A stretch of 64,000 nt of DNA from Aphrophora alni (GCA_963513935.1 OY740776.1:7160724-7224723); one strand, 5' to 3'; positions 10,393-22,461 are shown, counted from the first letter of the stretch. Translations and numbers: made by a program. The notes: generated from the sequence alone by a model not told the origin.

Positions 10393-11330
10393 CTAACTTT
10401 TATATTTTAATTTAGGTTCAAGTTTTACGTTTAATTAATTGTTATTGACAAAACACATTTCGCCCATTCATACGACACTTAAAACAAATATTTGGCACTA
10501 ACTATCTCAACAATTCCATTTCTATTAGACAATATTGCCTCAAAGTTCCTGAATTACATTCCAGTTCTTGTTTGTATTTCAAACTATACTTGCATTACTA
10601 AATAAATCAAAGGAAACAAGTGGGCGATAATCTATAATGGACACCGTGTCCCCAAGGATGTAAAAGGATTCATGACTGTAGGGATTCCAGGGAGTTGGTA
10701 CGTGTCTAAGATACAGAGAGGTGTTTTTGACGTTTTGCCAGTATTTATTTCCCTCATTTTACCAGCAATACTAACGGACCAAAACAGTAATAGTTTCTTC
10801 TCTTTGCACAACCTTTATTAACTATTTTTATTTGTGGGGGGGGATTAAAGCTGGGATTAACAATAACCGTGAAACACGATTTGAGCTTCATTTCATTTTC
10901 ATATACAGAGGGTAATATCAGAGGTTGGTATAAATTTAGAAGGTGGCATTGGAGAGAAAAACAAACATAAACCATTACGTAATCACTCCGTTAACATACA
11001 ACCCTTGTTTAGTTAGTTGAACGGTATAGGCTCTCTTTTTAACTTGGTGTTTGCCATTTCTTGTGTTGTGAATTTCTTACACTGTATTTTCCTGTATATA
11101 GTCCTAATTATCTAGCTTTAGTCCTGCATTCATTTGTTAGTTACCAATTTTAGTTTCCAAAATATTCTTGATGTGGTTTTCCAATGTTTTAGGATGATCA
11201 CTTGAAAACGGGGGTTGATTCAAACTTTTGAAACGTCGTGTATCAGCCTTTACAAACAAGAATGTTCGTGAAAACAATATTAATAATATGAACAATTTAT
11301 CATTATTTTAAAACACTCAGGGGCTGACTA
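10393..11330. other. Intergenic DNA, nothing recognised
   Basis: Mixed-composition DNA. The 73-codon minus-strand frame at 10754-10975 has no recognisable motif and spans a G-run, so it is not called. Confidence 0.4.
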
Positions 11331-11334
11331 TAGT

Positions 11335-11568
11335 AAGTCTGGGCTTGACAATCCCGCAAGATCCTAGCTAGATCTACAGATTTTTATATAGTATTGGGTT
11401 AGATTCCTCTCTTTAATCTTTCCTATCAGGTCTTTCTTGACCAGATTTTGTTCTTTTCCTACCCTGATGGTTTTAAGTATTCGAGGGCTAGGGATGTTTA
11501 TTTTATGTTCTTTTCTTGTGAGAAGATGATGACAGAGAGGTTTTTTTCTCTTTAAACAAGAAAAAAAA
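11335..11568 (-). repeat. Dispersed repeat DR1, copy 4 (inverted)
   Basis: Read on the minus strand: CTTGTTTAAAGAG, ACCTCTCTGTCATCATCTTC, the AAGAACA block, CTGGTCAAGAAAGACCTGAT, AGGAAAGATTAAAGAGAGGA and TCTAACCC, ending near the CCAGACTTACTATAGTCAGC stretch. Nearly full length. Confidence 0.65.
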
Positions 11569-11649
11569 CAACCAAAACTTCTATATAAATAAACATACGC
11601 CCTAAAACTCGTTATTTACCGTCTGTCTTTGTGTGTTTTTATTTTTATA

Positions 11650-11675
11650 ATTTTTTTTTTTTTTTTTTTTTTTTT
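11650..11675. repeat. Poly-T run
   Basis: About 26 consecutive T after a T-rich lead-in; simple repeat, possibly an old retroposon tail in minus orientation. Confidence 0.7.
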
Positions 11676-11915
11676 AATAAAAAATATAAACTCCAAAACG
11701 GACTGAGAAGTCAATAAATTTTATATATGTTTTTGTATTATATGTTTATAGTTTTTTAAAATTGTTTTTAATTACTTGAGACCCATGTTACTCCACTAGA
11801 CTTTGATTTTCACTTCACTAGAATATTCTAAAACTCATTTTACATCATAAAACAACTTCAAAATGGTTTTAAAAACTGTTTTTTTAAAATAAGAAATCAA
11901 AACACTAAATAGCAT

Positions 11916-12094
11916 GGGCGTACCCAGCGAGGGGCAGGGGGGCAGCTGCCCCCCCTGGAAGCAAAAAAAAAAATCTTTATTATACATTTTGTTGCTGGAA
12001 TTTAATACAATTCTTGAAATAACTATTTTAATAATCAATTGTATATTGAATGACCATGGATCCCCCCCCCCCAGTTTTGATCCTGGGTACGCCC
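11916..12094. mobile_element. Small inverted-repeat element (179 bp, MITE-like)
   Basis: Ends are an exact 12-bp inverted repeat, GGGCGTACCCAG and CTGGGTACGCCC. The interior has a G-rich then C-rich end and an AT-rich middle, so both strands are open by chance. No clear target duplication is visible (flanks AAATAGCAT and TTTGCTAAT). Confidence 0.65.
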
Positions 12095-12454
12095 TTTGCT
12101 AATTAGTAATGATAAATCAAATAATTGTACAATATTGACCTATTTCCCTAGATGTCCATTGAGGTAAAAACCAACTCTAGTGCAGTTAACATGCGTCTCA
12201 CACAATTAAAACTTTAAATTTGCAGTATTAGAAAAAGTCAAATTCATGAGTTTTCGTGAGTAAATAGGTGAAATATATATAAAAAAAAGTTAATGCCACT
12301 AAAATCAGGGTTGAAAAACGACGTTAAATCATATATCGAAACACCATGTTTAAATTACTCAAATCCAATATAGCGGAAACAAGATGGCGGCCGGAAATTT
12401 TAATGCATGAGAAAACATAGTTTAAAGTAAATTATACACAAACTTCATTTAGTT

Positions 12455-12605
12455 AATAGCTGTTTATTATGTCACTTACCAGCAGCAATTCTTTTGTAGT
12501 TTCGGACATTATTCGTCCATCGTCAGGTGTTGTGAAATTAAGAATTTAACTTGAAGAAAACTTCAAAAAGACAGCTGACGGTAAATGACATAATAAACAG
12601 TTATT
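12455..12605 (-). mobile_element. Small fold-back element carrying a hammerhead-like core
   Basis: A 26-bp inverted repeat with two mismatches (12455-12480 and 12580-12605, around TGTTTATTATGTCA) encloses about 100 bp. Inside on the minus strand lie CTGACGA (12520-12526), a GGAC/GTCC stem and GAAA (12500-12503), in the order of a hammerhead ribozyme core. Confidence 0.5.
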
Positions 12606-12607
12606 TG

Positions 12608-13504
12608 ATAAAGCACATCCAGTTTCCTCTAAATTACCAATTGTAATTCATTTAGTTCGAAATAGATATGACAAAAACTGTGGGGGAAAAGTAGAGGGGA
12701 CTTTCCACTAAATTTTACCAATTACCAAATTATTTAACCTTTTCAATTATCCATTTTCTTAACTACACCAATTACGAAATTTGTTACAATTGCAATTGCC
12801 AGTTACAAATTTTGTATTCTTCTGAACATATTTTTCTCTACGCATATTTTGAAAATGTTATAAGAAGACATTTCCACAAGATGCTGTGAGATGTTTTAAT
12901 TATACAGGGCTAGGGATACATAACAAGTTGTGCTTTGCGTGAAAAGAGAGTACTTGAGTGACATCAGCAACATAAAGTAAAATAAACGTTGTAAAAATAT
13001 TGTACAAACTTACCCTCCCCCCCATATACACTAAAGAAATTACTAGTTAAGACAAAACTATAAAATTTCAATTTTATGAAAATCAGTTCTAACAATTTTG
13101 ATTTAATTTCATTAATTATGGAGGATCGTAAAACAGCAATGATCCTCATCCCCCAAAAATATCAGTTAGGAACTAGTGGTTAAACCCTGGAAATGAACTT
13201 TGGCGCCACAGAGAAAGTTTGATTACTTAAAATTCAACGTAAGTTATTTCAAGACAGGGGAATAGAAGAGGTCATAAATCACTACTAGATTTCGTAAATG
13301 TATCCAAACATCTTGGCCATTCCCTCGGTGTTGTGTACCTTAATATGCATTACTTAACGGGTCTCCTTTTCCCCTAGTTTCCTCAGAATTCACCTTTAAT
13401 GTGTACGGGTGGAAATTTCTAATTACGCTTCCTGAATCTATATCTTTTAAAAGTAATCTTGGATTAGATGTCTTTCTTTCATTTTCCCTGCCTTCAAGAG
13501 CTCA
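12608..13504. other. AT-rich intergenic DNA, nothing recognised
   Basis: No motif-bearing open frame; the 61-codon minus frame at 12964-13149 spans a C-run and is not called. Confidence 0.4.
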
Positions 13505-13511
13505 CTTATAG

Positions 13512-13967
13512 CAATGACTACATAAATACTATAAGACACGACATGGCCATATTAAATATTCTACGCTTATTCTTGAGTTGACCAATACCCGCTAGGTCGC
13601 TCTGCTAGAGAATCTGAAGTTGATGTGACTGGCGCTAGGTGGCTCTACGGTCAAACAATGTTTCAGGCGGGTAAGAGAAAACGCACTGATGCCACATATG
13701 GGACCAGAGATGCGAGGGAAGGTCGAGAATCGCTTATCTCAGCGCACGAACTGACAACACTGACTATGCTGACGGAAGTAAGTGAGAAGGTTTGTGAGAG
13801 AGAGGTCAACAGTTGTACAGTCTCAACCAAGTGGGATGCGTACAGCCAAGCACCTGCTGCTAGCGCTTTCTGATAGCTGTGTGTCAAACTTGTGACGAAC
13901 AGCACCCGTAAAGCGTAGACTATTTCGCTATTCTATGTCGTGTCTTATAGTATTTATGTAGTCATTG
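13512..13967. mobile_element. Non-autonomous DNA transposon with 33-bp TIRs, copy 2 (456 bp)
   Basis: Same element as 6409-6857, with intact TIRs and a perfect 7-bp flanking duplication CTTATAG (13505-13511 and 13968-13974). It carries seven bases (ACTGGCG near 13629) absent from copy 1. The interior is open on both strands (82 and 80 codons), but the frames carry no known domain and match only the sister element. Confidence 0.92.
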
Positions 13968-13974
13968 CTTATAG

Positions 13975-14800
13975 TGAGTAAGGCTCAAGAAAACAAAAAG
14001 CCCTCATATCAAATTTAAAGCGATTTGCTCCAAATTTCAAATCGGACCACGCGTTTGTGCTACTTTTTCGATAAACGAATAATGCCAGACTGACAGACAG
14101 ACATAATTTAAAATAACACTTCTTTGGACTCAGAAACGACAAAATATCATATAATATTCTCTATACAACTTATAAATTAGAAATTAATCTACACAAATCA
14201 TTCTAAAACAATATATATTTTTCTAAAATTATTAATACAAATAAACAAATATTGGTCACCCAGTAATATCGCTTACATCTCGTATTACAAGTTACGTCAT
14301 TCAATAACATTCCGAGATAAGAACATAATCCTTGCACATATTTACTATCAAACCAAATCAATCAGCACATAGCACGTATGTTAAAAGCGTACATGTGAAA
14401 TCCAATTAGCCTATGAGCAACGCTTAATGTAACACAAATTGCAGAATTTCCCATTTAAATGCAAATATTTTAAAATTCTGTTCCACAGCCACGACGTCTG
14501 TAATGATATAATTGATGGTTTAATTTGTTTGCTGAAAGTTGATTGGACTAAAATTGTTGGAGGGAAGGTATTGAGTGAGGTAAATTCCAATTGATGGGGG
14601 GGGATGTAGGTAGATTCAAAGTTATTTCTTTTAAAAGGTAACGAGAAATCAATATTTAAGGTTAATTTAAGTTCAAAAGTTGGCACACTTTTTTCCCTCA
14701 GTTTATTTCGTATCAGCTGGTATGGATTTTTGTTTAATTTTGTTTAGTGGTTAATTGATTGAGCCGCGAAACTGGTTTTTATAACAAATTGTATTTATTA
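13975..14800. other. AT-rich intergenic DNA, nothing recognised
   Basis: A CTGACAGACAGAC motif near 14088 recalls the middle of DR2 but lacks its flanks. The 91-codon minus frame at 14411-14686 has no motif. Confidence 0.4.
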
Positions 14801-15817
14801 TTAAATAATATTATAAAACAAAATCGTTTACCGTATCCCAAGAGGAGTTTCACAGAAAGTTTCCTGATTTAAATACATATAGAAACCCTACATTATATCG
14901 AATGATACATAAAACTGAAGGCACAGGTTCCGTGAGAAAATGAAAACATCAAAATGTTTACTGTCTTTTATTAAATAATATAAAACAAAATCATTTACCC
15001 TATCCCAAGAGGAGTTTCACAGAAAGTTTCCTGATTTAAATACACATAGAAACTCTACATTATATCGAATGATACATAAACTTGAAGGCACAGGTTCCGT
15101 GAGAAAATGAAAACATCAAAATGCTTACTGTCTTTTATTAAATAATATTATAAAACAAAATCGTTTACTGTATCCCAAGAGGAGTTTCACAGAAAGTTTC
15201 CTGATTTAAATACATATAGAAACTCTACATTATATCGAATGATACATAAACTTGAAGGCACAGGTTCCGTGAGAAAATGAAAACATCAAAATGCTTACTG
15301 TCTTTTATTAAATAATATTATAAAACAAAATCGTTTACTGTATCCCAAGAGGAGTTTCACAGAAAGTTTCCTGATTTAAATACATATAGAAACTCTACAT
15401 TATATCGAATGATACATAAACTTGAAGGCACAGGTTCCGTGAGAAAATGAAAACATCAAAATGCTTACTGTCTTTTATTAAATAATATTATAAAACAAAA
15501 TCGTTTACTGTATCCCAAGAGGAGTTTCACAGAAAGTTTCCTGATTTAAATACATATAGAAACTCTACATTATATCGAATGATACATAAACTTGAAGGCA
15601 CAGGTTCCGTGAGAAAATGAAAACATCAAAATGCTTACTGTCTTTTATTAAATAATATTATAAAACAAAATCGTTTACTGTATCCCAAGAGGAGTTTCAC
15701 AGAAAGTTTCCTGATTTAAATACATATAGAAACTCTACATTATATCGAATGATACATAAACTTGAAGGCACAGGTTCCGTGAGAAAATGAAAACATCAAA
15801 ATGTTTACTGTCTTTAT
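14801..15817 (+). repeat. Six-copy 170-bp tandem array; unit encodes a transposase HTH fragment
   Basis: Units begin TTAAATAATA at 14801, 14971, 15138, 15308, 15478 and 15648 (spacing 170, 167, 170, 170, 170). Units 3-6 are almost identical and units 1-2 carry more changes. In each unit one plus-strand frame reads KTKSFT, VSQEEFHRKFPDLNTYRN and then STLYRMIHKLEGTGSVRK before a stop. This matches the N-terminal helix-turn-helix region (DUF4817-like: F-x-x-x-F-P ... [ST]-I-x-R-x-x-x-K-[FL]-x-x-T-G-S-V) of insect mariner/Tc1-type transposases. Because each copy ends in stop codons and the unit is not a multiple of three, the array cannot encode a tandem protein. It is a transposase fragment amplified as a satellite. 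Confidence 0.85.
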
Positions 15818-16684
15818 TGAAGAATGTTACAAAACGTTGGGTTGATAACACTGACCAAAAATCAATAAGGGAATCGAAACAACAAAAGAAAATTCCTCTT
15901 TTCATAGCTTTTAGATGTGACGCCTTCATAGGCGCAGCACAGTCATGCGGGTTGCGTTTGGAATCCGGTAGGAACCTCAGTTACCGCCGGGACATACCAC
16001 GGCCCCAATCGGAATTCTTAAATCTCTAATCTCCATGAAAGTGTCTGGGAGAGAGAATCATTGAAGGAGTTGTGTATGTCATTGTCCAACAGTACAATGA
16101 CTTCTTCCATCATAATTTTATTTGGTGGGGTTTTCAAAAATATGTCGCGCTATTGACGTTAGCGAGATTCTCTGTAATGACTTACAGAAAACTTCAAATA
16201 GGGGACCTGTGTAATAAAATGGTGTATTTGAAGTTTTAATATTCGACCGCCATTTTACAATATGACGGCCAACTTTAAAATTGGAAACCTCATTTATTAT
16301 ATTGAATGAGATTTACAAATGGAAAATCAAATTTGTAAAAAAACTATCAAGAAGTAATGTTTCCTGTTTTTTCCAATAAATACGTTATCCTTTAACCTAT
16401 AGGAAAATAAAAGAACCGATTTATCTTTCATAAAAAAAAGAAACTTTTTTTCTCTTGTGGTTTTATTCAATATTAAATATTTTAAACGGTTGCCATTTTT
16501 AAAATATACAAAATAAAGTCTTTATTTTCGGTACACTTAAAAAATGTAACATACAAAATGGGTTTAAGGTTAAGTTTACGAAATTTAAACTTAGTATCTT
16601 TTCTATTTCCAAAGTTGAAATGTTTTTTTTGTAAAAAAACAAAATGGTGGATATCTGGAAAACAGCGTTTTCAGAAAAAAAAAA
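15818..16684. other. Flank of the transposase-fragment array, no gene called
   Basis: An 80-codon plus frame (15787-16029) starts inside the last array unit and runs into GC-richer unique sequence. It may be leftover transposon DNA, but it carries no motif I recognise. The rest is AT-rich with CCATTTT-type motifs. Confidence 0.35.
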
Positions 16685-17021
16685 TTTCTTTATCCTGACC
16701 TAACCTTACCTAACCTAACTTAACTTAACCTAACCTAACCTAACCTAACCTAACCTAACCTTACCTTACCTTCCCTAACCTAACCTAACCTACACCCACA
16801 GAATCATTTCCTAAAGTTTGGCAGTTCACTTATGGGACACTCTGTATTTACAAGTTACAATTAATTTTTCTTTATCCTGACCTAACCTAACCTTACCTAA
16901 CCTAATCTAACCTAACCTAACCTAACCTAACCTTACCTTCCCTAACCTAACCTAACCTACACCCACAGAATCATTTCCTAAAGTTTGGCAGCTCACTTAT
17001 GGGACACTCTGTATTTACAAG
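16685..17021 (-). repeat. Tandem duplication (period ~182 bp) containing CCTAA arrays
   Basis: Two units (16685-16866 and 16867-17021). Each has TTTCTTTATCCTGACCTAAC, a CCTAA/CCTTA array (about 16697-16790 and 16879-16958), then CCCACAGAATCATTTCCTAA, AGTTTGGCAG and TTATGGGACACTCTGTATTT. The second ends earlier. The GGGACACTCTGTA tail resembles, inverted, the ACAGGGTGTCCC ends found on many insect mobile elements. Confidence 0.8.
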
Positions 17022-17611
17022 TTTATAAAGACAATTTCGAGAAAGAAAGCATAACCTTTTGGTTGCTCAACGTAAAAAAAATAAAATTAACAGACAATTT
17101 AAGGAAACATGTGGTTTGTTACCACAAGTTGCTCGACTTTACACCAAAGTTAATTAATACACCCTGAGATGAGGATCTGTGAGGATAAAATAAACAAAAG
17201 TTGGCAAAGTAACGAAAACTATGAATAATCACAGGATGGATACTTCATCTGCCATTAATTATACAGTCCCCGCGGTCTAGTTTTACTTTGAGACAAATTT
17301 ATGCATGGACATGTCAAAGGTAATGCAATCACAGTTGGGGGTTTTAAAACATATTCAAAGTTTAATAATTTACTAGGAGGCCTTGCCCGCTTATACAATA
17401 CAATAATAAATGACTAGATAAAATAAATTATTATGATTTTTAAACATCACAATTATATATTTCTTGCTTTGTATCATAATTGGTTACACCTGGAATAATA
17501 ATATAAACAGAAATTAACAATTAAACATTAAAAGATTTTGATAAAATATTGAAATTTTAAACGTATGGTCGAAGAACCCTAATTAAACTAGAGACTGTTC
17601 TGACTTTGCTT

Positions 17612-17657
<46 letters not shown>

Positions 17658-17760
17658 GTTATGTGTTTCATTTTACTCAAACTGAGAAAAGTGCATATTT
17701 TTCGCCGTATTAACTGTTTCAAAATGGAGGAATTAAAATTTTAGTTCTCTCGATTGTATT
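17022..17760. other. AT-rich intergenic DNA
   Basis: Contains a ~37-base poly-T run (17617-17653). No gene seen. Confidence 0.45.
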
Positions 17761-17772
17761 TCTTAAGAATTT

Positions 17773-17825
17773 CACATCTGATGATGGCAGCATAGATTGC
17801 CGAAACCGGAAATATCTGATTAACA
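17773..17825 (+). ncRNA. Hammerhead ribozyme-like core, copy
   Basis: CTGATGA (17778-17784) is followed by T, a perfect GGCA/TGCC stem (17786-17801) with an eight-base loop, then GAAA (17802-17805). The order fits a hammerhead core (CUGANGA, helix II, GAAA). One extra base sits between CUGANGA and helix II, and helix I is not well formed here, so this copy is probably inactive. Part of a family of four in the window. Confidence 0.35.
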
Positions 17826-18104
17826 AAATGGATTTTTAAACGGAAAATAAAAGTAATTTTCATAATTAAATTAATACCTAAAATATTGCCTCAAGTTCAT
17901 TATTTTTAGTGAATAATGAACTAAAAAATATTCAAAATTATAATGAGTTATAATAACTTTAGTTGTCTGGTTTTCTATACTATGTGGAAGAGTTTTTGTG
18001 TCATGAATTAATTAGCTGGAGATATTTTCATAATTTGTTGGGTTTACATTATTTTATAAAATTTAAACAGAATGTGACTATTATTGTCGAATTGTTGGTT
18101 TAAA

Positions 18105-20880
18105 CTCTGGTATTGAGTAAGTTATTATGTTATTTTAGTTCTTAGCCAATGGAGTAAATATTTAAATTTCGTCCTTGTTATTTATTATTGTTTAATATAT
18201 TAATTTAAATTTAACTTTGACTAATTTATTGTCTTATTCAGTTCTCAGCAATGATGTTGTAAATTTTTAAGTATTGTCCTTGTTATTTATTATTTGTTTA
18301 ATACGTTAATTTAAATTTAACTTTGACTAATTTATTGTCTTATTCAGTTCTTAGCAATGATGTTGTAAGTTTTTAAGTATTGTCCTTGTTATTTATTATT
18401 TTGTTATTATGTTAATTTAAATATAACTTTGACTCATTTATTGTCTTATTCAGTTCTTAGTAATGATGTAAGTTTTTTAATATTGTCCTTGTTATTTATT
18501 ATTTAGTTATTATGATAATTTAAATTTAACTTTGACTAATTTATTGTCTTATTCAGTCCTTAGCAATGATGGTGTAAGTTTTTTAATATTGTCCTTGTTA
18601 TTTATTATTGTTTAATATGTTAATTTAAATTAAACATTGACTAATTTATTATGTTATTTAGTTTTTAGTCAATGATGTAGTAATTTTTTTAAATATTGTC
18701 CTTGTTATTTATTATTGTTTATTATGTTAATTTAATTTAACTTTGACTAATTTATTGTCTTATTCAGTTCTTAGCAATGATGTTGTATGTTTTTAACTAT
18801 TGTCCTTGTTATTTATTATTTGTTTAATATGTCAATTAAATTTAACTTTGACTAATTTATTGTCTTATTCAGTTCTTAGCACTTATGTTTTATGTTTTTA
18901 AATATTGTCCTTGTTATTTATTATGTGTTTAATATGTTAATTTAATTTAACTTTGACTAATTTGTTGTCTTATTCAGTTCTTAGCAATGATGTTGTAAAT
19001 TTTTTAACATTGTCCTTGTTAATTATTATTGTTTAATATGTTAATTTAATTTTAACGTTGTCTAATTTATTATGTTATTTAGTTCTAAGCTAATGATGTT
19101 GTACATTTTTAAGTATTGTCCTTGTTATTTATTATTGTTTGTTATGTTAATTTAAATTTAACATTGACTAATTTATTGTCTTATTCAGTTCTTAGCAATG
19201 ATGATGTAAGTATTTAAATATTGTCCTTGTTATTTATTATTGTTTAATATGTTAATTTAATTTAACTTTGACTAATTTATTGTCTTATTCAGTTCTTAGC
19301 AATGATGTTGTAAATTTTTTAACATTGTCCTTGTTAATTATTATTGTTTAATATGTTAATTTAATTTTAACGTTGTCTAATTTATTATGTTATTTAGTTC
19401 TAAGCTAATGATGTTGTACATTTTTAAGTATTGTCCTTGTTATTTATTATTGTTTATTATGTTAATTTAAATTTAACATTGACTAATTTATTGTCTTATT
19501 CAGTTCTTAGCAATGATGATGTAAGTATTTAAATATTGTCCTTGTTATTTATTATTGTTTAATATGTTAATTTAATTTAACTTTGACTAATTTATTGTCT
19601 TATTCAGTTCTTAGCAATGATGTTGTAAATTTTTTAATATTGTCCTTGTTAATTATTATTGGTTAATATGTAAATTTAATTTTAACGTTGTCTAATTTAT
19701 TATGTTATTTAGTTCTAAGCTAATGATGTTGTACATTTTTAAGTATTGTCCTTGTTATTTATTATTGTTTATTATGTTAATTTAAATTTAACATTGACTA
19801 ATTTATTGTCTTATTCAGTTCTTAGCAATGATGTTGTAAGTTTTTTAATATTGTCCTTGTTATTTATTATTTAGTTATTATGTTAATTTAAATTTAACAT
19901 TGACTAATTTATTGTCTTATTCAGTTCTTAGCTATGATGTTTAAGTTTTTTAATATTGTCCTTGTTATTTATTATTTAGTTATTATGTTAATTTAAATTT
20001 AACATTGTCTAATTTATTATGTTATTTAGTTTTTAGTCAATGATGTAGTAATTTTTTAAATATTGTCCTTGTTATTTATTATTGTTTATTATGTTAATTT
20101 AAATTTAACATTGACTAATTTATTGTCTTATTCAGTTCTTAGCCAATGATGTTGTAAGTTTTTTAATATTGTCTTTGTTATTTATTATTTAGTTATTATG
20201 TTAATTTAAATTTAACTTTGACTAATTTATTGTCTTATTCAGTTCTTAGCAATGATGTTGTAAGTTTTTAGGTATTGTCCTTGTTATTTATTATTTAGTT
20301 ATTATGTTAATTTAAATTTAACTTTGACTAATTTATTGTCTTATTCAGTTCTTAGTCAATGATGTTGTAAATTTTTAAATATTGTCTTTGTTATTTATTA
20401 TTTAGTTATTATGTTAATTTAAATTTAACTTTGACTAATTTATTGTCTTATTCAGTTCTTAGCCAATGATGTTGTAAGTTTTTTAATATTATCCTTGTTA
20501 TTTATTATTTAGTTATTATGTTAATTTAAATTTAACATTGTCTAATTTATTATGTTATTTAGTTTTTAGTCAATGATGTAGTAATTTTTTAAATATTGTC
20601 CTTGTTATTTATTATTTGTTTAATATGGTAATTTCAATTTAACTTTGACTAATTTATTGTCTTATTCAATTCTTAGCAATGATGTTGTAAGTTTTTAAAT
20701 ACTGTCCTTGTCCTAGTTATTTTGTGGTTTGGGATTTTTCCTTGTTCATATATAATCACCACAGTGCTCTGGTCATTTATTTATTGTCCTTGTTATTTAT
20801 TATTTGTTTAATATGTTAATTAAACTTACCATTGACTAATTTATTTGTTATTTAGTTCTTAGTCATTGGTATAACTTTTA
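18105..20880. repeat. AT-rich satellite, ~105-bp unit, ~25 copies, with 3-unit higher-order repeat
   Basis: Each unit contains TTGTCCTTGTTATTTATTAT, GTTAATTTAAATTTAAC, TGACTAATTTATTGTCTTAT and TTCAGTTCTTAGCAATGATG. Successive GTCC positions (18171, 18276, 18382, 18485, 18591, 18698) give 103-107 bp. A variant with AACGTTGTCTAATTTATTAT recurs at about 19054, 19369 and 19684, exactly 315 bp (three units) apart, which shows a higher-order repeat. A non-repeat insert of about 70 bp interrupts the array near 20700-20770. Confidence 0.92.
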
Positions 20881-21590
20881 TTTATTATTTATGAATTTAT
20901 TAAACTGGTATTTCATGTTTAAGTCTGATGGTATTTCTCAATTTTAAACTTGGTTAGTAATTGGTTTTGTGCGTGAGAAAGATTGCACAATGTTTGTGCA
21001 CAATTTATTAACTCATTGCGATACTTTCTCTTTCGTAAAAAATGACAAATCCATCATAATAGTTATTCTCTTTCAGAAAATATTTAATTTCCCCTGATAT
21101 ATACACATCACGCTTGGATAATCTAAAATTGTTTGCTCTGAGTTTTCATTGTGTTTGCTGTTCAATTTATCAAATCCCCCAGAGAAGTTAGCATTACTAC
21201 AGGCTTTACTGATTTATGATTGTGTCATAGACTGAGGTGGTTTATCGACAATTTCTATTTTCACAATTTGTTTGTTTTTATAAAAATGAAAATGTATTTA
21301 GAACATGTCAGATGATTTGAATATTTGTAGAATGATTTTGATTTCAAAGACTTTTCAAATAATTAATGAAATATACATACAGGGTGTCCCAGGAAGAGGT
21401 AGCTATTTTTAAACAAACTGGACATATGGAACACTCTACAAACTTGTCACTTTACAGTTATGTTACATAGATATGATATTCAATATTCTCTTCAAGTATT
21501 TTAATCGGGTATGTACTTGTGAGTTTAAAACTTAACTAACTCCGAGAAACTAGGAAGGACGACGCACTTGGAGCATTTCGGCACAACAGA
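20881..21590. other. AT-rich intergenic DNA with an ACAGGGTGTCCC motif
   Basis: CATACAGGGTGTCCCAGGA at about 21377 is the sort of terminal motif common on insect mobile elements. I could not define the element it belongs to. Confidence 0.3.
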
Positions 21591-21594
21591 CCCC

Positions 21595-21755
21595 CCCTCA
21601 CTTCTCGATGATTTTCGTCTTATTAAAAAACATGAAAGTCTTCGAATAGGCCTTGCCTACTTTAACGGCAGGTTTGTAAGAGAACAAGAGTTGATCAATG
21701 ATAGAAAAGATGAAAGAAAATTATCCAATTCAGACACTTTTGTACACCCAAAATT
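21595..21755 (+). repeat. Dispersed repeat DR1, copy 5 (diverged)
   Basis: TCTCGATGATTTTCGTCTTA near the start, then AGAGAACAAGAGTTGATCAA, GATAGAAAAGATGAAAGA and ATCCAATTCAG parallel the family, with the centre replaced. A 66-codon frame across it (21568-21768) is not called. Confidence 0.55.
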
Positions 21756-22180
21756 AATACTATTTTAAATGTAAAATAATAGTAATTATTATTACAACCA
21801 ACGGTCAGAAATGTTTTTAATACATTTTGATCCCGTATTCGTCATCTAATTGTGAATGAAATAAATAAAGTAAAATATTTTCAAATATTTGAAAGGCCGC
21901 CATTTTAGATAGGAGCAAGATTTCGACCTCTAGTTTGTACAGTTGTATTTTAGTAAATAAACCCTTTAACATGAGGGGTCACTCGATGGTGGTTTCCATT
22001 TAAGATGATTGAGTTGCTAATTTTTGGGAACAAGTAAATGTCTCATTTGCCTAAAAGTAGTTTTTTACCACCAAGAAGGGACACTTAAAGTCATTTTTGG
22101 TTTTCAAGTTATTGAACCGGTCCGGGACTTTTGAGACACACGTTATAGTATGTCTCTTATTTGATGTTTTCCTATCGTTG
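21756..22180. other. AT-rich intergenic DNA, nothing recognised
   Basis: No motif-bearing frame or clear repeat seen. Confidence 0.4.
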
Positions 22181-22461
22181 TTTATTTTGCTTATTTATAT
22201 GTGTTAATCTATTTTTGTGTTGTGTTTTATTGTTATCTGGTTAGAGTTTTATGTGACAATTCCGAGTTTATTTTGCTTATTTATATGTGTTAATCTATTT
22301 TAGTGTTGTGTTTTATTGTTATCTGGTTAGAGTTTTATGTGACAATTCCGAGTTTATTTTGCTTATTTATATGTGTTAATCTATTTTTGTGTTGTGTTTT
22401 ATTGTTATCTGGTTAGAGTTGTATGTGACAATTCCGAGTTTATTTTGCTTATTTATATGTT
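22181..22461. repeat. 86-bp tandem repeat, 3.3 copies
   Basis: Units begin TTTATTTTGCTTATTTATAT at 22181, 22267, 22353 and 22439, spaced exactly 86 bp, and are almost identical. A partial stray copy (GTGTTAATCTATTTTTGTG onward) lies at 22700-22737. Confidence 0.93.

Noticed and set aside
15787..16029. 80-codon frame after the 170-bp array as the continuing transposase
   Set aside because: It starts in a different frame from the HTH segment, and the downstream residues show no transposase motif that I can recognise.
21377..21395. ACAGGGTGTCCC-type motifs here and near 24125, 55857 and 60913 as ends of defined transposons
   Set aside because: No matching opposite ends or target duplications could be located, so only the motif can be noted.
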